DNA from: Lentisphaerota bacterium | GTDB lineage: Bacteria; Verrucomicrobiota; Lentisphaeria; Victivallales; Victivallaceae | Assembly (NCBI GenBank): GCA_015061545.1 | Contig: SUWJ01000007.1 | Location: 28,614 to 92,613, forward strand | Direction of reading: 5' to 3' | Length of the DNA: 64,000 nt | In this document: one piece after another, positions 27,605-35,277 of the stretch | Layout of the letters: each line of letters opens with the position of its first letter | Position numbering within the stretch: position 1 is the stretch's first letter | The notes under the pieces: model-generated | The model's input: only the letters and a program-made list of their open reading frames with translations | Database searches by the model: none | Told to the model about the DNA's origin: nothing | Position numbers and translations under genes: made by a program

Positions 27605-27919
27605 ATGAGCAATACAAACAACGCTGCTATCGACGTAAAATATGTTGCGGAGCTGGCTCGTATTGATCTGGCGGAAGAAGCTGTGGAAAAACTCCAGCAG
27701 GATATGCAGAATATCGTGGCGTACATCGAACAGCTTTCCGAACTGGATGTAAGCAATATCGAGCCGACCGCTCATGCCGCCGCCCTGACCAATGTAGTGC
27801 GCAAAGACGAAGCCAAAACCAGTTTTCCCCGGGAAACTATGCTGGCAAATGCCCCCGCAGTACTGGATGGAGAAACGATCAAAGTTCCTCAGGTGCTGCC
27901 GGGAGAAGGGATCAATTAA
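27605..27919 (+). CDS. gatC: Asp/Glu-tRNA amidotransferase subunit C
   Basis: The 104-residue protein has the GatC signature: 'VKYVAELARIDLAEEAVEKL', then 'IVAYIEQLSELD' with 'NIEPTAHA', and the C-terminal 'GETIKVPQVL'. It belts GatA to GatB in the amidotransferase that converts Glu-tRNA(Gln) and Asp-tRNA(Asn). It lies between pfp and gatA, three bases before the gatA start. gatB is not in this window. Confidence 0.95.
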   Translation: MSNTNNAAIDVKYVAELARIDLAEEAVEKLQQDMQNIVAYIEQLSELDVSNIEPTAHAAALTNVVRKDEAKTSFPRETMLANAPAVLDGETIKVPQVLPGEGIN

Positions 27920-27922
27920 GTT

Positions 27923-29392
27923 ATGAATATGATGTCTATTGCACAGGCGGCAGAAGCATTGAAACTCGGGAGCGTAACTTCCGCGGATTTGGTGGAGGCG
28001 GTGATTGCCAACGTAACGGAACGGGACGGCGCTGTCAAGGCGTTTCTCAAGCTGGATGCAGATAAACTGCGCAAGCTGGCGGCCGAATCCGATGCGCGCC
28101 GCGCTGCGGGTAATGCCCTGAGTGAATACGATGGTATTCCTGTCGGGATCAAAGACTGTATCGTTACCGGAGGCGAAACCTGCGCCTGCGCTTCCAAGCT
28201 GCTGGAAAACGTGGTATCACCTTACGACTCAACCGCAGTAGCCAAGCTCAAAGCGCTGGGTTTTATTCCCACCGGACGGCTCAATATGGACGAGTTTGCC
28301 ATGGGCAGCAGCTGCGAAAACAGCGCGTTTCAGAAAACAGCCAACCCCTGGGATACCGATCGGGTACCCGGCGGTTCATCGGGCGGTTCAGCGGCTGCGG
28401 TCGGTGCCAGACTGGTGCCGGCAGCGCTGGGCAGCGACACAGGCGGCTCGATCCGTCAGCCCGCAAGTTTCTGCGGGATCGTGGGGCTTAAACCCACCTA
28501 CGGACGGGTATCCCGCTACGGCTTGGTGGCGTTCGCCTCCAGTCTGGATCAGATCGGCCCGATGACCACGAGTGTGGAAGATGCCGCGATCCTGCTGGAA
28601 GCGATAACCGGGGCCGATCCCCATGACTCCACAAGTCTGCCGCTGGAAAAGGAAGCGTTTGTTCAGGCGGTACGTCAAACTACCGCCGATGAGTTCAAAA
28701 CCCTCAAAATCGGTCTGCCCGAAGAGTATTTCAATGCCGAAGGCATGAGTGCGGAAGTCAAAGCCGCCATCGATCAGGCGGTCGAACAGGTCAAAGCAGC
28801 GGGTGCGGAGATCGTGCCGGTAAAACTGCCGCATACCAAGTATGCAGTTGCAGTATACTACATTATCGCCACGGCGGAAGCCAGCGCCAATCTGGCGCGC
28901 TTCGACGGGATCCGCTACGGCGCACGCAAAGAAGCTAAAGATCTGGTATCCAGTTATTTTGCCAGCCGCGGTGCCGGTTTCGGCGAAGAGGTAAAACGGC
29001 GTATTCTGCTGGGAACTTATGTGCTGAGCAGCGGTTATTACGATGCGTATTACCTGCGGGCACAAAAGGTGCGTACCCTGATCCGGCGCGACTTTGAAGA
29101 AGCGTTCAAAAGCTGCGATATATTGCTGACACCTGTAGCGCCCAACGTGGCGTTCAAGTTCGGCGAAAAAAGTTCGAATCCGCTGGAAATGTATCTTTCG
29201 GATATTTTCACTATTGCCCTCAATCTGGCGGGCAACTGCGGAATCAGCGTACCGGCAGCGCTGGGCAGCGAAAGCGCCATGCCTATTGGCGTACAATTCA
29301 TTGCTCCCGCTCTGGCGGAAAACAAACTGCTGAAAGCGGCGCGGGCTTTTGAATTGATCCGTGGCAGTTTCCCTGCCCTGCAGGGGTGCTGA
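27923..29392 (+). CDS. gatA: Asp/Glu-tRNA amidotransferase subunit A
   Basis: The 489-residue amidase-signature protein has the catalytic Lys in GIPVGIKD, the Ser-cis-Ser region VPGGSSGGSAAA and the nucleophile Ser in GSDTGGSIRQP. It releases ammonia from glutamine for transamidation of misacylated tRNA. The presence of gatCA implies the organism makes Gln-tRNA and/or Asn-tRNA indirectly. Start codon choice among the closely spaced ATGs (27923, 27929, 27932) is uncertain. A strong hairpin with a short T-run (29427-29472) follows the stop. Confidence 0.96.
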   Translation: MNMMSIAQAAEALKLGSVTSADLVEAVIANVTERDGAVKAFLKLDADKLRKLAAESDARRAAGNALSEYDGIPVGIKDCIVTGGETCACASKLLENVVSPYDSTAVAKLKALGFIPTGRLNMDEFAMGSSCENSAFQKTANPWDTDRVPGGSSGGSAAAVGARLVPAALGSDTGGSIRQPASFCGIVGLKPTYGRVSRYGLVAFASSLDQIGPMTTSVEDAAILLEAITGADPHDSTSLPLEKEAFVQAVRQTTADEFKTLKIGLPEEYFNAEGMSAEVKAAIDQAVEQVKAAGAEIVPVKLPHTKYAVAVYYIIATAEASANLARFDGIRYGARKEAKDLVSSYFASRGAGFGEEVKRRILLGTYVLSSGYYDAYYLRAQKVRTLIRRDFEEAFKSCDILLTPVAPNVAFKFGEKSSNPLEMYLSDIFTIALNLAGNCGISVPAALGSESAMPIGVQFIAPALAENKLLKAARAFELIRGSFPALQGC

Positions 29393-29426
29393 CACCGCAG
29401 ACAAGCAATCAAACGGCTGTTAACCA

Positions 29427-29472
29427 GGCGCAGTATCAACAGGGTAGAACTCTGATACTGCGCCGGATTTTT
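29427..29472 (+). terminator. 12-bp perfect hairpin with T-run after gatA
   Basis: GGCGCAGTATCA pairs perfectly with TGATACTGCGCC across a 14-base loop. Three bases later comes TTTTT. It lies 35 bases after gatA and only 14 bases before the next ATG, so it would act as terminator or attenuator in front of the following gene. Confidence 0.65.
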
Positions 29473-29485
29473 CCGGAGCAACGTA

Positions 29486-30589
29486 ATGAAGAGCAAATTA
29501 TTCTTTTCTGCCGCAGCGCTGTTGCTGCTGTCGGCAATGCCCATGGTGGCGGGGAATATATCACAGGGGATCAGCAGTATAAAATTTGACCGCCGCGCCA
29601 ACGGTCAGGCGGCATGGCAGAAGATTTATGTAGTCAATGTAATCAATCCTGCGATTCCCTACAGCGTGAAAGCTGGCGGCATACTAAAAAAAATAAAGCA
29701 GGATTTTGCTTCGGATAATGTGGAGATTCTGGCAGTATTGCCATGCAATCGCGCCGAAGCGGAAAAATTTGCGGCGTTACACACGGAATTCGATTTTCCT
29801 TTAAGCTACGACGAAAATCTGCTTGATCTGCGCAAGCTGCTGCAAAACAGCGGCGACTCCTTCAATCCTGCCAGCATATTCAACCACGCAGGTAAACTGC
29901 TCTGGAGCGGTGACCCGGTGGATTTGCCTTTGCTGCTGAAGATCATAACCGGAAAAAAGTACAGCGAGCGCTATGAGATCCGCCTCGGCGTACTTTACAG
30001 CGAGCTGCAGACTGCATTGCGCTCAGGCAGCGCCAAACTTATCGAACAGGCGGCAGACAAGATATTGCAGCTGCGGCCGGAACAGCTCAGCGCGGTCAAC
30101 GCCAAGGCTTACGCGCTGGAAATGTCGGGCAACTGGAGCAGCTTGGAAAACTTTTTCCGCAGCCGGATCAAACGTTTTCCGCAAGCGCCCGAAAATTACA
30201 TAATGTTGATCGAGGCAGCGTACCGTAATCCGACTCAAAGCAACATCGTACCGCAGTTAGCGGCGGAGTTCATGCAGAATCTCCCCGACGATGCAGAAAA
30301 CATCAACGCGCTGGCATGGAGTATGCTTACCAATCTGCCGTTTGATGTACAGGCACTTAAGGCTGCCGAAAACGCCGTTGCCCTGCTGCAGAAAAGTACG
30401 ATTGCTGCTCAGAGCAACGTTTTGGCAACCCGCGCCTTGCTGGCATATCGGCAATGCGACCTTGCCGCCGCCGGCACTTTGGCACAACAGGCGCTGCAAG
30501 CAGCAAAAAGCGACAGCGAAAAGAAGTTTCTGCAGGAATTGGTTCAATACTTTGACTATTTGAAAAAAAGCCATCCCAGCGGCGACTGA
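29486..30589 (+). CDS. Exported thioredoxin-fold/TPR-like protein, unknown role
   Basis: The 367-residue protein has a signal peptide (about 1-22, ending AMPMVAG). The next 130 residues look like a thioredoxin/TlpA fold ('KIYVVNVINPAIPYSVKAGG', 'VEILAVLPCNRAEAEKFAAL', 'FDFPLSYDEN'), but there is no CxxC, so redox activity is unlikely. The C-terminal 170 residues are helical with TPR character ('ILQLRPEQLSAVNAKAYALE'). GGAG precedes the ATG. It is separated from gatA by a terminator-like hairpin and converges on folB. Function unknown; a periplasmic scaffold or binding protein is possible. Confidence 0.75.
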   Translation: MKSKLFFSAAALLLLSAMPMVAGNISQGISSIKFDRRANGQAAWQKIYVVNVINPAIPYSVKAGGILKKIKQDFASDNVEILAVLPCNRAEAEKFAALHTEFDFPLSYDENLLDLRKLLQNSGDSFNPASIFNHAGKLLWSGDPVDLPLLLKIITGKKYSERYEIRLGVLYSELQTALRSGSAKLIEQAADKILQLRPEQLSAVNAKAYALEMSGNWSSLENFFRSRIKRFPQAPENYIMLIEAAYRNPTQSNIVPQLAAEFMQNLPDDAENINALAWSMLTNLPFDVQALKAAENAVALLQKSTIAAQSNVLATRALLAYRQCDLAAAGTLAQQALQAAKSDSEKKFLQELVQYFDYLKKSHPSGD

Positions 30590-30617
30590 AGCGGCAGATA
30601 AAGAGCTTGCCGTAAAA

Positions 30618-30977
30618 TCAGTTTTGACGGCAGCGGGTGATTTCCACCGCCACGGCAGTTGCCGAACCGATGGCACGGGGTTTATCGACCGTTATGGTAA
30701 CGCTCTCCAGCAGCGGAAAACGCTCCAGCAGCAGTTGTGCCGAATTTTCGGCAAAGGCTTCGATCAGCAGAAACGAACTCTTCCTGCCCAACTCCAACAG
30801 CAGTTCGGCAGCTTCCTGATAATTTACCGATTTAAAAAGGTCATCGCTGACACCTGCCGCCTGCAGCGGACACTCCATAACCACGTTGAGGATCAGCGGG
30901 CGGGGAGCCAACCGCTCGTGACTCAAAGTACCGACCACCGTCATTACGGTCAGATCACGAATAAATATCTTATCCAT
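30618..30977 (-). CDS. folB: Dihydroneopterin aldolase
   Basis: The 119-residue protein matches the FolB family. It opens with IFIRDLTVMTVVG(T) and then HER, in place of the common GxxxxE. The central 'SVNYQEAAELLLEL' precedes 'LIEAFAENSAQLLLERFP' with the conserved Glu, and 'VTITVDKPRAI' ends the fold with the conserved Lys-Pro. It cleaves dihydroneopterin in folate synthesis. The start lies six bases after the stop of the DUF975-like gene, so the two are probably co-transcribed. Other folate genes are not in the window. Confidence 0.88.
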   Translation of the reverse strand: MDKIFIRDLTVMTVVGTLSHERLAPRPLILNVVMECPLQAAGVSDDLFKSVNYQEAAELLLELGRKSSFLLIEAFAENSAQLLLERFPLLESVTITVDKPRAIGSATAVAVEITRCRQN

Positions 30978-30983
30978 ATAAAA

Positions 30984-31658
30984 TCACTCTCTTTGCGAGT
31001 TCTGCAGCACCAGCGCATCGTAATACGCCGCTGAAAAATAAGAACAAAATGGCAGATACCACAACAAACCCAGTCCGCAAGTAAGAAATACAACAGGAAT
31101 ACCTATCAGCATCAGCAGCAAATTGAATCCGAAAAGTTCCAGCTTGTGATTTTTCATCAACGCCCTGCTCCTGCTTAAAGCATCCATCATCGGCGTAGAC
31201 GGCGAATCCAGCAGGATGTAATTGACGGCGAAAAACGACAGCGATATAACAATACACGGGATCCAGCACAACAGCGCCGCTACCGCAAGCACAGCTGCCG
31301 CAATGTAGTATTGAGTTATCCCCAGCAACACCGCTGCAATGCCCAGCGGAACTGCCAGCAGCATGGGCAGCATACTGAAAAACGATGCCAGAAAATTAGC
31401 TCCGACCAGCGGCCAATAATTGCTGAACGGGTTGAAAATAACATCTATCTCCGGATCTCCGCCCCGTACGATCAACAGAAAATACCAAAGTTCCCCCGCC
31501 ACCAGCGGCATTAAAAAAAACGTTCCCAGCCCGAAGGAGAGCTGATTCACCCCTTGAATTATCCCCGCTGTAATCAGAACAACCAGCAGCGATCGCCAAT
31601 AATTCCGGCTCAGTTTTTGATTGGCAAGTTTGAAAAGCGCTCCGAAACTGATATTCAT
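30984..31658 (-). CDS. DUF975-like integral membrane protein
   Basis: The start is placed at 31658 (MNISFGALFK, GGAGT upstream). The promoter lies inside the longer track ORF, which rules out its first ATG. The 224-residue protein has about five to six hydrophobic segments. It also has a 'DSPSTPMMDALSRSRALMKNHKLELFGFN' stretch typical of DUF975 proteins, which contain an 'al..S..lMkG.k...F.l.lsf' pattern. Function of the family is unknown. It is followed closely by folB and driven by a strong TTGCAA/TATATT promoter next to a perfect palindrome (31741-31757). Confidence 0.75.
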   Translation of the reverse strand: MNISFGALFKLANQKLSRNYWRSLLVVLITAGIIQGVNQLSFGLGTFFLMPLVAGELWYFLLIVRGGDPEIDVIFNPFSNYWPLVGANFLASFFSMLPMLLAVPLGIAAVLLGITQYYIAAAVLAVAALLCWIPCIVISLSFFAVNYILLDSPSTPMMDALSRSRALMKNHKLELFGFNLLLMLIGIPVVFLTCGLGLLWYLPFCSYFSAAYYDALVLQNSQRE

Positions 31659-31706
31659 AAGCTCTGCACTCCAGATAGAAAGATTGATACTGTCAACAAC
31701 CTTTTT

Positions 31707-31735
31707 AATATAACACAGCGATTGCAACATTGCAA
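31707..31735 (-). promoter_or_regulatory. Strong sigma-70-like promoter of the DUF975-like gene
   Basis: On the minus strand TTGCAA (31730-31735), a 17-base spacer and TATATT (31707-31712). A second TTGCAA lies within the spacer. The start codon follows about 50 bases downstream. Confidence 0.7.
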
Positions 31736-31740
31736 ATATT

Positions 31741-31757
31741 TTATACGCGGCGTATAA
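31741..31757. promoter_or_regulatory. Perfect palindrome abutting the promoter (operator candidate)
   Basis: TTATACGC-G-GCGTATAA is a perfect 8-bp inverted repeat with a single central base, ending six bases upstream of the -35 box. This geometry suits a dimeric regulator. No regulator gene lies next to it. Confidence 0.5.
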
Positions 31758-31778
31758 CCCGCGGGAACTTGCAAATAT

Positions 31779-31820
31779 AAAAAAGCTGCCGCATGAACTT
31801 GCGTTTCAGCAGCAGCTTTT
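31779..31820 (-). terminator. Intrinsic terminator of ychF
   Basis: On the minus strand AAGCTGC pairs with GCAGCTT, with inner TGAA/TTCA pairing, followed by TTTTTT. It starts about 23 bases past the ychF stop. Confidence 0.8.
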
Positions 31821-31843
31821 CCCGACCGAGTGTAAATTTCTCT

Positions 31844-32944
31844 TCAGACCGAGAATCTGACGTGGATCACATCGCCATCCTGCACAACGTAATCTTTGCC
31901 TTCGATCCTGAGTTTACCTGCGGTTTGGGCAGCGTTCCAGCCGCCGCATTCGACCATATCGCTGTAAGAAACCGTTTCCATACGGATAAATCCGCGGCAC
32001 ATATCCGTATGGATCTTGCCGGCGGCATCGGGCGCCAAAGTGCCTTTGGTCACCGTCCACGCCCGCGACTCCATCGGTCCTGCAGTAAAGAACGTTATGT
32101 AATCCAGCAGCCGATAGCCCGTCTGAATCACCTGATCCAAGCCGGTTTCTTTAATTCCCAACTCTTCCATAAACATTTGGGCCTCTTCCGGCGAAAGCTG
32201 ACCGAGTTCTTCTTCGATCTTGGCGCAGACCGGAATTACTTCCAAGCCCATTTCCGCAGCTTTGTCCAACAGTTTCTGCGCCAGAGGCAGATTTTTGAAA
32301 TCAGCCACTCCCGCTTCATCGGTATTGGCGCAGATAAAACCGGGCATGGTGGAAAGCAAACCGAAACCTTTGACCAGCTCAACAACTTTGGGATTGCTGC
32401 GGTCATATTCGGGGCGGCGCCCTTCGCTGAGCTGATTGGCAAGATCTTTGAGCAATTCAAACTCCAACTTGGCATCAGGATCGTTGGAACGGGCAAGTTT
32501 GGAGGCTTTATCGCGCCGTTTTTCGACCATTTCCAGATCCGCCAGCATAAGTTCAGTAGAAATAACGTCCAGATCCTCCGCCGGATCGACCCGGCCGGCA
32601 ACGTGTACCACGTCGGAATTTTCAAACACCCGCACCACATGAGCAATCGCATCCACGCTGCGGATATGTCCCAGAAACTGATTGCCCAGCCCCTGCCCCT
32701 GACTGGCGCCGCGCACCAGACCGGCAATATCAATAAATTTAAGGCTGGAAGGGACGATCCGTCCCGACTTTTCCATATCCGACAACACCTGCAAACGTTT
32801 ATCCGGCACCGCCACGATCCCGGTATTGGGTTCGATCGTGCAGAAGGGGAAGTTGGCAGCTTCCGCCCCGCCCCGGCTCAAAGCATTGAAAAGGGTGGAT
32901 TTGCCGACGTTGGGCAATCCGACCAGACCACAGGAAAAACTCAT
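31844..32944 (-). CDS. ychF: YchF/OLA1-type GTP/ATP-binding translation factor
   Basis: The 366-residue protein opens with the P-loop GLVGLPNVGKSTLFNAL (near residues 6-22), then 'NFPFCTIEPNTGIVAVPD'. 'FIDIAGLVRGASQGQGLGNQFLGHIR' is diagnostic of YchF (G3). The C-terminal TGS domain contains 'ITFFTAGPMESRAWTV'. Relatives prefer ATP and interact with ribosomes in stress control. AAAGGA precedes the ATG. It is a single-gene transcript with its own terminator. Confidence 0.96.
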   Translation of the reverse strand: MSFSCGLVGLPNVGKSTLFNALSRGGAEAANFPFCTIEPNTGIVAVPDKRLQVLSDMEKSGRIVPSSLKFIDIAGLVRGASQGQGLGNQFLGHIRSVDAIAHVVRVFENSDVVHVAGRVDPAEDLDVISTELMLADLEMVEKRRDKASKLARSNDPDAKLEFELLKDLANQLSEGRRPEYDRSNPKVVELVKGFGLLSTMPGFICANTDEAGVADFKNLPLAQKLLDKAAEMGLEVIPVCAKIEEELGQLSPEEAQMFMEELGIKETGLDQVIQTGYRLLDYITFFTAGPMESRAWTVTKGTLAPDAAGKIHTDMCRGFIRMETVSYSDMVECGGWNAAQTAGKLRIEGKDYVVQDGDVIHVRFSV

Positions 32945-32962
32945 TTATTCAAATCCTTTTAC

Positions 32963-32991
32963 TTTCAATTTTGATTGTTATATCATATAAT
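32963..32991 (+). promoter_or_regulatory. Possible promoter of cmk operon
   Basis: TTTCAA (32963-32968), a 17-base spacer and a consensus TATAAT (32986-32991). The -35 box is weak. It lies about 140 bases upstream of the cmk ATG in the divergent gap with ychF. Confidence 0.4.
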
Positions 32992-33132
32992 AATTTACAC
33001 CATATAAAAGTTTTTTCCAACTTTGTAGAAAGATTTCAAGTTTTTTGGAGAAGCAAACTTGTGAAAAGCGCTTTTCAAAGGTATATTACAGAACGTATGA
33101 ATATAATTATAAAAAATAACAGGAGCGGATCT

Positions 33133-33801
33133 ATGGATAAAGTAATTGCCATCGACGGACCTTCAGCTTCGGGCAAAAGCTCGCTGGCAAAAATGCTGTC
33201 GGAAAAATTGCGTATACCCTATATCAACACCGGCAGTATGTTCAGAGCCGCCGCTTTCGCAGCACAGCAGAAAAATATCAGTTGGGAGAATGAATCCGAT
33301 CTGGCAGATATGCTGGAAAAACTGAATATGGAATACAAGCTCAACAGCGACGGCGAATTCGATCTCTGTATCGACGGGACTTTTCCTGCTGAAGCATTGC
33401 GCAGCAGCGAAATTGCCGCAGGCGCCAGCAAAGTAGCAACCTATCCGGCGGTACGTCACGCCCTTAAACTCCAGCAGCAGAAGATGAAAAATCTCGGCTG
33501 GCTGGTTATGGAAGGGCGCGATATCGGTACGGTGATCTTCCCCGAAGCTCAATTCAAGTTCTTTATCACCGCTTCTCCGCTGGAACGCGCCCGTCGACGG
33601 CTGGCGCAGGAAGGCGATAAAGCCGGCGGCTCGCTGGAAGAAGTAGCTGCCGCCATCGCCGCGCGGGATGAGCAGGACAGCAACCGTCCCGTAGCGCCCC
33701 TGCGCCCTGCCGAAGACGCCGAATTGCTGGATAACAGCAGTATGACTCTGGATGAAACTTTCAACTATATATACAACAAGGTGAAAAATGCCGTACTTTG
33801 A
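33133..33801 (+). CDS. cmk: Cytidylate kinase
   Basis: The start is corrected to 33133 (MDKVIAIDGP), preceded by AGGAG and giving the normal 222 residues; the track's 54 extra codons are leader. It has the P-loop GPSASGKSS (9-17), 'YINTGSMFRAAAFAA' and 'GRDIGTVIFPEAQFKFFITA'. It lacks the GRDI-adjacent variation of UMP kinases, so CMP/dCMP phosphorylation is expected. The 3' end overlaps the thioesterase gene by 14 bases. In many bacteria cmk is followed by plsC or rpsA, which is not so here. Confidence 0.93.
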   Translation: MDKVIAIDGPSASGKSSLAKMLSEKLRIPYINTGSMFRAAAFAAQQKNISWENESDLADMLEKLNMEYKLNSDGEFDLCIDGTFPAEALRSSEIAAGASKVATYPAVRHALKLQQQKMKNLGWLVMEGRDIGTVIFPEAQFKFFITASPLERARRRLAQEGDKAGGSLEEVAAAIAARDEQDSNRPVAPLRPAEDAELLDNSSMTLDETFNYIYNKVKNAVL

Positions 33802-34210
33802 TTGTACCTACCGTGTACCCTATGCCGATACCGATCAGATGCAGGTGGTATATTACGCCAACTATCTGGAATATTTTGAACGCAGCCGTACAGAAATGCT
33901 CCGCTCAGTAGGATTCCCTTATTCGGAAATGGAAAAAATGGGATTTTTCCTGCCTGTGCGCGAAGTGAATGTGATCTATCACTCCAGCGCCTGCTATGAC
34001 GATTTGCTTACGCTGCGGTCGTGGGTCAAAGAGGCCCGCGGCGCACGGCTGGTGATCGCCAGCGAAGTACGGCGGAACGATGAAGTGCTGGTGTCAGGTA
34101 CAGTTACGCTCTGCTGCGTCAATGCTCAACACCGCGTGAGCCGTCTGCCGGAAGAAATCATGGCTGCCGCCAAGCTGCTCAGTTTGGATTCAACTGAAGG
34201 GCAGAAGTAA
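33788..34210 (+). CDS. YbgC-like hotdog-fold acyl-CoA thioesterase
   Basis: The 140-residue protein is a 4HBT single hotdog domain. 'VPYADTDQMQVVYYANYLEY' corresponds to the family's YxDTDxxGVVYHANY, and 'FERSRTEMLRSVG' follows. The catalytic Asp region is present, but the family His after VVY is Tyr and the Gly is Gln. It may therefore differ in activity or mechanism. It overlaps cmk by 14 bases and is followed directly by manA (one base between), implying one operon. The true substrate is unknown. Confidence 0.85.
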   Translation: MPYFDCTYRVPYADTDQMQVVYYANYLEYFERSRTEMLRSVGFPYSEMEKMGFFLPVREVNVIYHSSACYDDLLTLRSWVKEARGARLVIASEVRRNDEVLVSGTVTLCCVNAQHRVSRLPEEIMAAAKLLSLDSTEGQK

Positions 34211-34211
34211 T

Positions 34212-35237
34212 ATGGCAGATTTTATTGATTCAAATGAACTTTATTTTTTACAGTTCAAACCGTTGTACAAACAGCGCATCTGGGGCGGCAATCTGCTGCA
34301 GAAGACCTTGCAGCGCAGCGATATGCCACAGCTTGATCCGGATCAGGAACCGATCGGCGAATCCTGGGAGATAACCGACCGCAGCGATGCGCAGAGCGTC
34401 GTCAGCAGCGGTCCGCTGGCGGGAAAAACGCTTCGGGAGCTGATCGAATACTACGGTCAGACGCTGCTGGGTGGAATCTGGCAGGGCGAAACATTCCCGC
34501 TGCTGGTAAAATTTATTGATGCCGGGCAGAAACTCTCGCTGCAGGTCCATCCTGACGAAAACTACTGCCGCGAATACGGCGACGGCGCTGAACCGAAAAC
34601 CGAAATGTGGTACATCGCCGAATGTGAATCCCGCGGGGAAATCCTGGCGGGGCTGATGCCCCGTGCAACCAAAGATCAACTCATCGAAGCGCTGAATTCC
34701 CCCAAGGCAGCATCGCTTTTGCAGCGTTTTCCCTCGCAGGTGGGCGACAGCTACTTTATTCAGGCCGGCACCGTACACGCCATCGGCGGTGGCAATCTGA
34801 TTTTCGAGATCCAGCAGAACAGCGATACCACCTACCGGATCAGCGATTGGGGCAGAGTCGATAAAAACGGCAAACCGCGGGAACTGCATCTGGATAAAGG
34901 CATCCGCGCCATCGGTTTTTCCAACCGGGTATCGCCGCGGATACCTGCGGTGATCGGCGAAACGCGCTTCAACCGCAAATTCCCGCTGGTGGAACGGCAT
35001 TGTTTCAACGTTGATTGTCTGCTTCTGGTGGAAAATTATCCCGAAAATACGGGTAAGCTCAACGGCAGTTTTCATCTGTTGAGTGTTATGAAAGGCAGAA
35101 TAAAACTGCAATCGGCAGCTTGCGGAACGCTGGAAGCCAAATTCGGCGACAGCGTGCTGGTGCCTGCCAACTGCGGGAATTATCAGATCCAGCCGCGGGA
35201 TGGATCGGCTACAGTTTTGAAAAGTTATCTGAAATAA
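34212..35237 (+). CDS. manA: Class I mannose-6-phosphate isomerase
   Basis: The 341-residue protein is of the short Bacillus-type ManA. 'FKPLYKQRIWGG' opens it, 'PLLVKFIDAGQKLSLQVHPD' gives the zinc ligands Gln and His, 'EPKTEMWYI' the Glu and 'IQAGTVHAIGGG' the second His. It interconverts mannose-6-P and fructose-6-P, feeding mannose into glycolysis or supplying GDP-mannose. It lies one base after the thioesterase stop and 40 bases before argS. Confidence 0.93.
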   Translation: MADFIDSNELYFLQFKPLYKQRIWGGNLLQKTLQRSDMPQLDPDQEPIGESWEITDRSDAQSVVSSGPLAGKTLRELIEYYGQTLLGGIWQGETFPLLVKFIDAGQKLSLQVHPDENYCREYGDGAEPKTEMWYIAECESRGEILAGLMPRATKDQLIEALNSPKAASLLQRFPSQVGDSYFIQAGTVHAIGGGNLIFEIQQNSDTTYRISDWGRVDKNGKPRELHLDKGIRAIGFSNRVSPRIPAVIGETRFNRKFPLVERHCFNVDCLLLVENYPENTGKLNGSFHLLSVMKGRIKLQSAACGTLEAKFGDSVLVPANCGNYQIQPRDGSATVLKSYLK

Positions 35238-35277
35238 TATTAAAGTAAATCAACATAAAACAAGGATATAACTACTG

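Noticed and set aside
32971-33132. 54-codon N-terminal extension of cmk
   Set aside because: It is AT-rich leader sequence; the P-loop spacing and AGGAG place the start at 33133.
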